From contig JBLMWU010000288.1 in NCBI GenBank assembly GCA_050257395.1, positions 1 through 12,973 on the forward strand: a stretch of DNA of 12,973 nucleotides, in the 5' to 3' direction. Shown here piece by piece: positions 6,628-12,946 of the stretch. Below the pieces are notes generated by a model. It had not been told where the DNA came from and made no database searches. It saw nothing but the letters and a program-made list of their open reading frames with translations. A program made the position numbers and the translations under genes. The DNA is from JAIRTY01 sp050257395. GTDB lineage: Bacteria; Actinomycetota; Actinomycetes; Streptosporangiales; Streptosporangiaceae. Within the stretch, counting starts at the first letter, position 1. Each line of letters begins with the position of its first letter.

Positions 6628-6683
6628 GGCGCACGCGGCATCATCGAGGGTGAGGGCCGTGGCGCGAGTGGGAGTAGAACCGA

Positions 6684-7373
6684 ATGGTCGATGCGATGCT
6701 TCGTCGCAGTCGCCGGAAAGGCTCCGCGCGGATGGCGGAGATCGCCGCTGAGTACGCGGCGATGGGCTGGCCGGTCTGCGCGGGCGCGCACCTGCGGGAC
6801 GGCTCGCGCAAGTCGCACCCCGGCCGCGGCTGGTCGCGGGAGGACGGCCGGGCCTGCTCCTGCGACCGGGTCGGCTGCCCCGCGCCGGGGGCGCACCCGG
6901 TGTCGCCCGCCTGGCAGCTGGAGGCGTCAGCCGAACCGGGCGAGGTCGGCCGGTGGTGGCGGGAACGCCCCGGGGCCAACGTCATCCTCGTCACGGGGCG
7001 GGTGTTCGACGTGCTCGACGTGCCCGCCCCGGCCGGGCCGGTGGCCCTGGCCATGATGGACAGCGCGGGCGTGCGGCCCGGCCCGGTGGCGCTCAGCGCC
7101 GGCGGCCGGGCCCTTTTCCTCGTGGCCACCCGCGGTGCGCCGGACGACGAAGGGGAGTGGTGGTCGTGTCACCTCGACTGCGAGCCCGACAGCGTCGCCC
7201 GGGTCGCGGGCCTGCGCTGGCACACCCGCAACAGTTACGTGCTCGCGCCGCCGTCCCGCTACGGCCGCGGGCTGGCGGCGCACTGGATCCGCACCCCGAG
7301 GGAGCATTCCTTGCCTGACGCCCTGCGGCTGCTGGAGTTCCTCGCCGACGCCTGCGAAGAGGTCGCGCGATGA
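6684..7373 (+). CDS. Single-domain primase-polymerase-like protein, probably inactive
   Basis: A 229-residue protein with the outline of the N-terminal domain of bifunctional DNA primase/polymerases: AAEYAAMGWPVCAGAHL, a Cys-rich stretch with Cys58, Cys60, Cys65 and His71 (a possible metal site) leading into GAHPVSPAW, RPGANVILVTG, FDVLDVP, SAGGRALFLV and NSYVLAPPSRYGRG. In active enzymes the metal-binding motif is DxD; here it reads Asp112-Val-Pro114. The next motif, normally GGxHxYF, reads GGRALF, without the His. No helicase domain follows. I infer a non-catalytic relative that may bind nucleic acid or nucleotide; its job among heme genes is unknown. ATG 6684 has GGGAG (6670-6674) 9 bases upstream; ATG 6696 and 6732 are less well placed. 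It shares ATGA with hemL, so the two are co-translated. Confidence 0.72.
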   Translation: MVDAMLRRSRRKGSARMAEIAAEYAAMGWPVCAGAHLRDGSRKSHPGRGWSREDGRACSCDRVGCPAPGAHPVSPAWQLEASAEPGEVGRWWRERPGANVILVTGRVFDVLDVPAPAGPVALAMMDSAGVRPGPVALSAGGRALFLVATRGAPDDEGEWWSCHLDCEPDSVARVAGLRWHTRNSYVLAPPSRYGRGLAAHWIRTPREHSLPDALRLLEFLADACEEVAR

Positions 7374-8659
7374 CCACCCAGGCCGAGTTGTTCAGCCGCG
7401 CCTCCGCCGTGATCCCCGGCGGGGTCAACTCACCGGTCCGCGCGTTCGGCGCGGTGGGCGGCGTGCCGGTGTTCATGGCCGCCGGAAGGGGCCCGTACCT
7501 CATCGACGTCGACGGCCGGGAGCTGGTGGACCTGATCTGCTCCTGGGGGCCGATGATCCTGGGGCACGCCCATCCGGCCGTGACCGGGGCCGTCGTGGCC
7601 GCCGCGGCCAGGGGGACCTCGTTCGGCGCGGTCACCCTCGGCGAGGTCGAGCTCGCCGAGGAGATCGTGGCCAGGACCCCGGTCGAGAAGGTGCGGCTGG
7701 TGAGCTCCGGCACCGAGGCCACCATGTCCGCGGTCCGGCTGGCGCGGGCCTTCACCGGCCGCCGGCTGGTCGTGAAGTTCGCCGGCTGCTACCACGGCCA
7801 CGTGGACGCGCTGCTGGCGGCGGCCGGCTCCGGCGTGGCCACGTTCGGGCTCCCGGACACGCCCGGCGTGACCGGCGCCGCGGCCGGGGACACGCTGGTG
7901 CTGCCCTACAACGACGCACTCGCGGTCCGGCAGGCGTTCGTCGAGCACGGCTCGCAGATCGCCTGCGTCATCACCGAGGCGTGCCCGGCCAACATGGGGG
8001 TCGTGCCGCCCACCGGGGGGTTCAACGAGCTGCTCGCCGGGCTGTGCGCCGAGCACGGCGCGCTGCTGATCATGGACGAGGTGCTGACCGGCTTCCGGGT
8101 CACCCGGTCCGGCTGGTACGGCCGGGAGGGCGTGGCCGGGGACCTGACCACCTTCGGGAAGGTCATGGGCGGCGGGCTGCCCGCCGCCGGCTTCGGCGGC
8201 CGGGCGGAGATCATGGACCGGCTGGCCCCCACCGGGCCCGTCTACCAGGCCGGCACGCTGTCCGGGAACCCGCTCGCCACCGCCGCCGGCCTGGCCACCC
8301 TGCGGGCCTGCACACAAGAGGTCTACGCCCGGCTCGACGAGACTGCCGCCGCCATCGCCAAGCTGGCGGCGGACGCGCTGACCGCGGCGGGCGTGCCGTT
8401 CCGGCTGCAGGAGGCTGGCAACCTGTTCTCCGTCTTCCTCGGCAGCGACCAGCCCGTGCGCGACTTCGGCGAGGCCCGCGGCCAGTCGTCCGCGGCCTAC
8501 GCCGCGTTCTTCCACGCCATGCTCAAGGGCGGGGTGTACCTGCCGCCCTCGCCGTACGAGGCCTGGTTCGTGTCCGCGGCCCACGACGACCGGGCCGTGT
8601 CCCGCATCGCCGACGCCCTGCCCCCGGCCGCCCGGGCCGCCGCGGCCGCCCTGGGGTAG
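7370..8659 (+). CDS. hemL: Glutamate-1-semialdehyde 2,1-aminomutase
   Basis: A PLP enzyme that converts the HemA product glutamate-1-semialdehyde into 5-aminolevulinate. It has 429 residues, the usual size, and the signature motifs in order: IPGGVNSPVRAF, SWGPMILGHAHP, SSGTEATMSAVRLAR for phosphate binding, GCYHGHVD, the cofactor Asp236 in LIMDEVLTGFR, and the PLP lysine Lys264 in TTFGKVMGGGLPAAGFGG. YQAGTLSGNPLATAAGLATL and the C-terminal GVYLPPSPYEAWFVSAAH complete the family pattern. It starts at ATG 7370 inside the stop codon of the primase-like gene, so it is probably expressed with it rather than with hemB. It ends 34 bases before the phosphatase gene. Confidence 0.97.
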   Translation: MTTQAELFSRASAVIPGGVNSPVRAFGAVGGVPVFMAAGRGPYLIDVDGRELVDLICSWGPMILGHAHPAVTGAVVAAAARGTSFGAVTLGEVELAEEIVARTPVEKVRLVSSGTEATMSAVRLARAFTGRRLVVKFAGCYHGHVDALLAAAGSGVATFGLPDTPGVTGAAAGDTLVLPYNDALAVRQAFVEHGSQIACVITEACPANMGVVPPTGGFNELLAGLCAEHGALLIMDEVLTGFRVTRSGWYGREGVAGDLTTFGKVMGGGLPAAGFGGRAEIMDRLAPTGPVYQAGTLSGNPLATAAGLATLRACTQEVYARLDETAAAIAKLAADALTAAGVPFRLQEAGNLFSVFLGSDQPVRDFGEARGQSSAAYAAFFHAMLKGGVYLPPSPYEAWFVSAAHDDRAVSRIADALPPAARAAAAALG

Positions 8660-8678
8660 CCGGGCCTGCGGGTGCCGG

Positions 8679-8693
8679 TAGTCTGGGCTGGCC
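8679..8693 (+). promoter_or_regulatory. Possible short-leader promoter of the phosphatase gene
   Basis: TAGTCT (8679-8684) resembles an actinomycete -10 box and would start transcription within about 3 bases of ATG 8694. No Shine-Dalgarno sequence stands in front of that ATG, which fits leaderless or near-leaderless translation. No clear -35 is present. Confidence 0.4.
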
Positions 8694-9323
8694 ATGGCTG
8701 AGACTGTCGTTCACCTGCTGCGGCACGGTGAGGTGCACAACCCGCGCGGCGTCCTGTACGGCCGGCTGCCGGACTTCCATCTGTCAGCGGACGGCCGGGT
8801 CATGGCCAAGGCGGCAGCGAACTTCCTGGCCGGGCGGGACGTGGCGGTGCTGCTGTCCTCGCCGCTGGACCGGGCGCTGGAGACCGCGGCGCCGCTGGCG
8901 GCCCTGACCGGGCTCGAGGTCAGCGTGGACGAGCGGCTCATCGAGCCGTGGAACCACTTCGAGGGCACCAGGTTCGGGGTCGGCGACGGTGCGCTGCGCC
9001 GCCCCGCCAACTGGCCTTACCTCTACAACCCGTTCCGGCCCTCGTGGGGTGAGCCCTACGCGGGCATCGCCGCCCGCATGCACGCCGCCATGGCCGCCGC
9101 CGCGGAGCGCGCCCCCGGCCGGGAAGCGGTCTGCGTCAGCCACCAGCTGCCAATCGAGGTGACCCGGCGGGCGGCGGAGCATCAGCGGCTGTGGCACCAT
9201 CCCGGCCACCGCCGGTGCGCCCTGGCCAGCGTGACCAGCTTCACCTTCACCGGTGGCCGGATCACCTCGATCGCCTACGCCGAGCCCGCCGGCCACGCCG
9301 GCCAGCAGGCGCACGGCGCCTGA
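8694..9323 (+). CDS. Histidine phosphatase family protein (phosphoglycerate mutase-like)
   Basis: A 209-residue member of the histidine phosphatase superfamily. It has the phospho-acceptor motif LLRHGE (His11), SSPLDRALETA with Arg60, an acidic residue in ERLIEPWNHFEG (Glu84 is the best candidate for the proton donor) and the second catalytic His150 in CVSHQLPI. This set supports a phosphatase rather than a true glycolytic mutase. The substrate cannot be told from sequence. A gene of this family lies between hemL and the cytochrome c assembly genes in many actinomycetes, so a link to that process is possible but unproven. It has no signal peptide, so it should be cytoplasmic. It ends 87 bases before tlpA. 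Confidence 0.9.
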   Translation: MAETVVHLLRHGEVHNPRGVLYGRLPDFHLSADGRVMAKAAANFLAGRDVAVLLSSPLDRALETAAPLAALTGLEVSVDERLIEPWNHFEGTRFGVGDGALRRPANWPYLYNPFRPSWGEPYAGIAARMHAAMAAAAERAPGREAVCVSHQLPIEVTRRAAEHQRLWHHPGHRRCALASVTSFTFTGGRITSIAYAEPAGHAGQQAHGA

Positions 9324-9397
9324 CAGCGGCCCGGCGTGCCCCCCGCTGGCCCGGCTGCCGGGCACGTCGGGCACAATGGAGCGGTACTACTGCCTGT

Positions 9398-9402
9398 AGG
9401 AG
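9398..9402 (+). promoter_or_regulatory. Ribosome binding site that decides the tlpA start
   Basis: AGGAG lies 8 bases before GTG 9411, the best-spaced site in the region. It favours that start over the in-frame GTG at 9336, which lacks a comparable site and would put a Gly/Pro-rich stretch in front of the lipoprotein signal. Confidence 0.7.
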
Positions 9403-9410
9403 ATTCCCCC

Positions 9411-10055
9411 GTGCCCAGCCTGCCGCGCCTCCAGCGCCGCCATGCGCGGCGCACGCGGCCCCGCCGTGGCCGCCGGGCCGCGGCGGCCGCCGCGCTGGCG
9501 GCCGCGGCCGCGGCCGGGCTGAGCGCGTGCTCGGCGGGGGCGACCGCGCAGACCCAGGCGGTGGGGAACGGGCAGGGTTACGTCTCCGCGGGCAACGGCG
9601 TCACCGTCTTCCCCGGCGGCTCCGGCCCGGTGGCGCCGCCCGTCAGCGGGTCCACGCTGACCGGCGGGAAGCTCAGCCTGGCGGCGTACCGGGGCCACGT
9701 GGTGGTGCTGAACTTCTGGGGATCCTGGTGCGCGCCTTGCCGGGCGGAGGCGCCCGCCCTGGCGGCCCTGGCCCGCCGCTTCCAGCCCGCCGGGGTGCGG
9801 TTCGTCGGCGTGGACATCCGGGACAACGCCGCGGCCGCCCGGGCGTTCCTGCACGACTTCGGCATCACGTACCCGAGCTTCAGCGACCCCGGCGACATGA
9901 TCGCGCTGGCATTCCGCAGCACCGTGCCGCCCGCGGGCATCCCGACCACGCTGGTGGTCGGCCGCAGCGGCCGGATCGGCGCCCGGATCGTCGGGCAGGC
10001 CTCCCAGGCGGGCCTGGCCGGCATCATCCAGCGGGCGGCCGCGAAGACCCCATGA
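9411..10055 (+). CDS. TlpA/ResA-like thiol-disulfide lipoprotein for cytochrome c assembly
   Basis: A 214-residue extracytoplasmic thioredoxin-like protein. The first 22 residues hold ten arginines, then an Ala-rich hydrophobic segment ends in the lipobox LSAC, with Cys40 as the expected lipid-anchored residue. After a flexible Gly/Pro/Ser linker comes the AhpC/TSA-thioredoxin fold: LNFWGSWCAPCRAEAPAL with redox Cys107 and Cys110, FVGVDIRDNAAAARAFL, and the cis-Pro loop GIPTTLVVGRSGRI. In system II cytochrome c biogenesis, ResA-type proteins reduce the CxxCH cysteines of apocytochrome so heme can be attached. The place directly before resB and ccsB supports that role. Its usual electron donor, CcdA, is not encoded next to it. 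Confidence 0.9.
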   Translation: MPSLPRLQRRHARRTRPRRGRRAAAAAALAAAAAAGLSACSAGATAQTQAVGNGQGYVSAGNGVTVFPGGSGPVAPPVSGSTLTGGKLSLAAYRGHVVVLNFWGSWCAPCRAEAPALAALARRFQPAGVRFVGVDIRDNAAAARAFLHDFGITYPSFSDPGDMIALAFRSTVPPAGIPTTLVVGRSGRIGARIVGQASQAGLAGIIQRAAAKTP

Positions 10056-10084
10056 CGCAGCGACCGCGGGTGGTGAGCCCATGA
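10052..10084 (+). other. 10-codon mini-ORF at the site where ccdA usually sits
   Basis: ATG 10052 overlaps the tlpA stop (ATGA), and the frame reads MTQRPRVVSP and ends at a TGA (10082-10084) that overlaps the resB ATG at 10081 (again ATGA). It bridges the 25 bases between the two genes. It may hand ribosomes from tlpA to resB, or be the scar left by loss of ccdA. A functional peptide is unlikely. Confidence 0.4.
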
Positions 10085-11754
10085 CCGGAGTGCGCGCCCC
10101 GCAGGGGGCGGCGGCTCAGGCTCCCGCTGGCGGGCCAGCGCAGGGCCGGGGCGGAGCGCGGCGCTGGACCGCGGTGACCTGGCTGCGCTGGGGCTGGCGG
10201 CAGCTCACCTCCATGCGGACCGCCCTCATCCTGCTGTTCCTGCTCGCGCTGGGCAGCGTGCCCGGGTCGATGCTGCCCCAGCAGGGCCTCGACCCGGTCG
10301 CCGTGCAGCAGTACTACGCCGCGCATCCGGGGCTGGCGCCGCTGCTGGGACGGCTGTCGCTGTTCAACGTGTTCGGCGCGCCCTGGTTCGCCGCCATCTA
10401 CCTGCTGCTGTTCATCTCCCTCGCCGGCTGCGTCATCCCGCGCACCTTCCGGCTGGCCGGGTCGGCCCGGCAGCAGCCGCCGCGGGCGCCGCGCACCCTG
10501 TCCCGGCTCCCGCTGTCGGCCCGGCACGAGACCGCGCTCAGCCCGGACGAGGCGCTGACGGCCGCGGCGGCGGTCCTGCGGGGTAAGCGGTTCCGGCTGC
10601 GGGCCGGCGACGGCTGGCTCTCCGCGGAAAAGGGCTACCTGCGGGAAGCGGGCAACCTGCTGTTCCACCTGGCCCTGCTGGCGCTGCTGGGCGCGATCTG
10701 CGTGGGGGGCATGTTCGGCTACAAAGCGAACCGGCTGCTGGTGGTGGGCGACTCGTTCGCCAACACCATCACCGACCTCGACGTCTTCCACCCCGGGCGG
10801 GCCGTGTCCGCCGCCGGCCTGCAGCCGTTCCGGATCGCGCTGGGCAAGTTCGAGGCGAGCTACATCAGCTCCGGCCCCCAGCGCGGGCAGCCCTCGGACT
10901 TCGACGCGTTCATCCGCTACTCGCCGCAGCCCACCGGGCCGATGCGGGGGTACGACCTGCGCATCAACCACCCGCTGAGCGTGGACGGCGTGCGGGTCTT
11001 CATGATCGGCCACGGCTACGCGCCGGTCTTCCGGGTCACCGACGGGACCGGGCAGGTCAGGTTCGACGGCCCGGTGCCGTTCATCGCCGTGGACACGACC
11101 GGGTTCATGTCCGAGGGCGTGATCAAGGTCCCGGACGCCCGGCCGCAGCAGCTCGGCTTCGCCGGGGTGTTCCTGCCGACCGCCATCGACGTGAACGGCA
11201 AGCTCAACTCCGCGTTCCCGGCCGCGGACAACCCGGCGGTCAGCCTGGTCTCCTACGCCGGCAACCTGGGCATGGACAGCGGCCAGTCGCAGTCGGTGTA
11301 CCAGCTCGACACCACCGCCATGCACCGGCTCGCCGTGGCGCCGCGGCCGCTGCTGCCCGGCCAGTCCATCAGGCTGCCGCACGGGTACGGCACCCTGACC
11401 TTCACCGGCTACCGGCAGTGGATCAGCCTGGCCATCACCTACGACCCCGGCACCACTCCGGCGCTGATCGCCGGGCTCACCGCCATCGCGGGCCTGCTGC
11501 TGTCGTTCTTCATCCGCCGCCGCCGGATGTTCGTGCGGGCCGGCCTGGGCCCGGACGGGCGCACCGTGGTGGAGGCCGGCGGGCTCACCCGCTCCGACGC
11601 CTCGGGTGGCTTCGAGGAGGAGTTCACCGCCCTGGCCGCCGAGCTCGCCGCCGCCCACCGGGCCAGCGAGGCCAGCGTGTCGCCACCCGGCCCGCAGCCG
11701 GACCTGCTGTCCGACGACGATCAGCCCGCCATGGCTGACCTGACCGAGGAGTGA
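10081..11754 (+). CDS. resB: ResB-like cytochrome c assembly protein (Ccs1 type)
   Basis: A 557-residue membrane protein and one half of the system II cytochrome c synthetase. Four membrane segments are visible: about 46-64 (TALILLFLLALGSV, then PGSMLPQQGLDP), 101-120, 192-214 (GNLLFHLALLALLGAICVGG, with His196 a likely heme ligand) and 460-478, followed by the Arg cluster 479-482. The large domain between segments 3 and 4 lies outside the membrane, with family patterns such as GYDLRINHPLSVDGVRVFMIGHGYAPVF shortened here to its recognisable core. A cytoplasmic C-terminal tail is acidic. ATG 10081 overlaps the upstream mini-ORF. The partner CcsB follows at once, and GAGGAG at its end serves as the ccsB ribosome binding site. 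Assignment is firm; ResB proteins vary strongly in sequence. Confidence 0.93.
   Translation: MTGVRAPQGAAAQAPAGGPAQGRGGARRWTAVTWLRWGWRQLTSMRTALILLFLLALGSVPGSMLPQQGLDPVAVQQYYAAHPGLAPLLGRLSLFNVFGAPWFAAIYLLLFISLAGCVIPRTFRLAGSARQQPPRAPRTLSRLPLSARHETALSPDEALTAAAAVLRGKRFRLRAGDGWLSAEKGYLREAGNLLFHLALLALLGAICVGGMFGYKANRLLVVGDSFANTITDLDVFHPGRAVSAAGLQPFRIALGKFEASYISSGPQRGQPSDFDAFIRYSPQPTGPMRGYDLRINHPLSVDGVRVFMIGHGYAPVFRVTDGTGQVRFDGPVPFIAVDTTGFMSEGVIKVPDARPQQLGFAGVFLPTAIDVNGKLNSAFPAADNPAVSLVSYAGNLGMDSGQSQSVYQLDTTAMHRLAVAPRPLLPGQSIRLPHGYGTLTFTGYRQWISLAITYDPGTTPALIAGLTAIAGLLLSFFIRRRRMFVRAGLGPDGRTVVEAGGLTRSDASGGFEEEFTALAAELAAAHRASEASVSPPGPQPDLLSDDDQPAMADLTEE
11746..11751 (+). promoter_or_regulatory. Ribosome binding site that decides the ccsB start
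   Basis: GAGGAG lies 8 bases before GTG 11760. The other candidate, GTG 11751, overlaps the resB stop (GTGA), but this site would be on top of it, so 11760 is preferred. Confidence 0.65.
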
Positions 11755-11759
11755 GAGCC

Positions 11760-12800
11760 GTGCCCATCAACTACGGGATGGCCAACCTCAGCCACTACTC
11801 CTACGTGGCCACCGTTGTCGCCTACGCCCTGGCGGCGCTGGCCTTCGCCTGCGATTTCGCGTTCGGGCGGGACCTGCTCAAGACGCCGGCCCCGGCCGGC
11901 GAGCCAGCGCCGGGCCTGGTCGCCGTCGGGGCCGCCGCGAAGACGGGCACGGTGGCCGCCGGCGGCGGCACCGCGGCGCCCGCGGGCGGCCCGGGGACGC
12001 CGGCCGGGCCCGGCCAGCAGCGGGCGGCGCGGCCGGTGAACGGCTGGGTGCGGGTGGCCCTGGCGCTGACCGCGGCCGGGCTGGCCGCGCACATCCTCGG
12101 CGTCGTCAGCCGCGGGCTCGCCGTGCACCGGCTGCCGTGGGGCGACATGTACGAGTTCGTCACCACGGTCACCTGCGTCGCGGTGATCTTCTTCTTCGGC
12201 CTGATGCTCCGCTACCGTGCCTGGCGGCTGGGCCTGTTCGTGCTCGGCCCGGTGGTCGTCCTGCTCGGGCTGGCGGAAACGGTCATCTACACGCCGGCCG
12301 GGCAGCTGCCCCCCGCCCTCATGTCGTACTGGCTCGGCATCCACGTCACCTCGATCACGCTCGCGACCGGCGCCTTCGTGGTCGCGACCCTGTTCACGAT
12401 CGTCTACCTGCTGGCGGACCGGCACGCCCGGCGGGTGGCGGCCGGCCTGCCCACCCGCGCGGAGGCCGTCTTCCGCGCGCTGCCGGCCGCGCAGGTGATC
12501 GACCGGCTCGCCTACCGGACGGTGCTCTTCGGCTTCCCGCTGTGGACCTTCGGCATCATCGCCGGGGCGATCTGGGCGGACGAGGCCTGGGGCCGCTACT
12601 GGGGCTGGGACCCCACCGAAACCTGGGCCTTCATCACCTGGGTGGTGTACGCCGGCTACCTGCACGCCCGGGCCACCGCGGGCTGGCGGGGGCGCCGGGC
12701 GGCCTACATCCAGCTGGCCGGGTTCGCCTGCCTCATCTTCAACACCGTCGTGGTCAGCATCCTGATCAAGGGCCTGCACTCGTACGCGGGGCTGAGCTGA
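11760..12800 (+). CDS. ccsB: CcsB/ResC heme-handling protein of cytochrome c assembly
   Basis: The second half of the system II synthetase, which carries heme across the membrane and presents it to apocytochrome. At 346 residues from GTG 11760 it has about eight membrane segments and the family's tryptophan-rich WWD motif, WGRYWGWDPTETW (277-289), on the outer face. Histidines that may hold heme are His123 (HRLPWGDMYEF), His195 (YWLGIHVTSI), His302 (YLHARA) and His340 (GLHSYAG). Between the first and second membrane segments there is a low-complexity insert of about 55 residues, rich in Ala, Gly and Pro. The stop at 12798-12800 lies inside a duplicated junction, followed by a hairpin. With ResB next door, the role is clear. 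Confidence 0.95.
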   Translation: MPINYGMANLSHYSYVATVVAYALAALAFACDFAFGRDLLKTPAPAGEPAPGLVAVGAAAKTGTVAAGGGTAAPAGGPGTPAGPGQQRAARPVNGWVRVALALTAAGLAAHILGVVSRGLAVHRLPWGDMYEFVTTVTCVAVIFFFGLMLRYRAWRLGLFVLGPVVVLLGLAETVIYTPAGQLPPALMSYWLGIHVTSITLATGAFVVATLFTIVYLLADRHARRVAAGLPTRAEAVFRALPAAQVIDRLAYRTVLFGFPLWTFGIIAGAIWADEAWGRYWGWDPTETWAFITWVVYAGYLHARATAGWRGRRAAYIQLAGFACLIFNTVVVSILIKGLHSYAGLS

Positions 12801-12865
12801 GCAGCGGAGCCACGGCTCCGGTCAGGCGGCCGGGGCGGGATCGGTCCCGCGGATCTGGCGCTCCA
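12790..12865 (+). repeat. Tandem junction duplication, copy 1
   Basis: Starts with GGCTGAGCTGA, the true end of ccsB, then hairpin 12805-12820, then 45 bases that copy the 3' end of the convergent minus-strand gene, including a stop (TCA at 12822-12824). Copy 2 lies about 80 bases downstream; 41 of the 45 tail bases and 10 of the first 11 are identical. Confidence 0.88.
12805..12820 (+). terminator. Terminator hairpin 1, just after ccsB
   Basis: CGGAGCC and GGCTCCG pair around AC (a 6-bp stem with a 4-base loop is the realistic form), 4 bases past the ccsB stop. The palindrome can act on both strands, fitting a convergent junction. Confidence 0.65.
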
Positions 12866-12869
12866 AGCT

Positions 12870-12946
12870 GGCTGAGTTGACTGGCAGGGCCGCAGGCCCT
12901 GGTCAGGCGGCTGGCCCGGGGTCGGTCCCGCGGATCTGGCGCTCCA
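12870..12946 (+). repeat. Tandem junction duplication, copy 2
   Basis: Starts with GGCTGAGTTGA (a relic of the ccsB end, Leu-Ser-stop with a synonymous Ser codon), then hairpin 12885-12901, then the real 3' end of the minus-strand gene. The identity to copy 1 stops at 12946, where coding sequence of the minus-strand gene continues. Confidence 0.88.
12885..12901 (-). terminator. Terminator hairpin 2, after the convergent gene
   Basis: CAGGGCC, loop GCA, GGCCCTG form a 7-bp stem directly past the minus-strand stop (12903-12905). It occupies the same place as hairpin 1 and differs from it by two compensating base-pair swaps, so the structure seems to be kept. It can serve either strand. Confidence 0.65.

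Noticed and set aside
6684..7373. Primase-like gene as a sign of a plasmid or prophage remnant
   Set aside because: No integrase, helicase, repeat or att-like sequence nearby; base composition matches the neighbours and the gene is coupled to hemL.
7135..8907. Plus-strand 590-codon frame across hemL
   Set aside because: Arg/Gly-rich translation out of frame with hemL, whose PLP motifs are complete.
9372..9377. CACAAT as a -10 box for tlpA
   Set aside because: Possible, but there is no -35-like box at the right distance, so I did not list it as a promoter.
12822..12865. Second, separate minus-strand gene ending at 12822
   Set aside because: The frame is closed by the stop at 12903-12905 and the sequence is a near copy of that gene's tail, so it is best read as a duplication relic.
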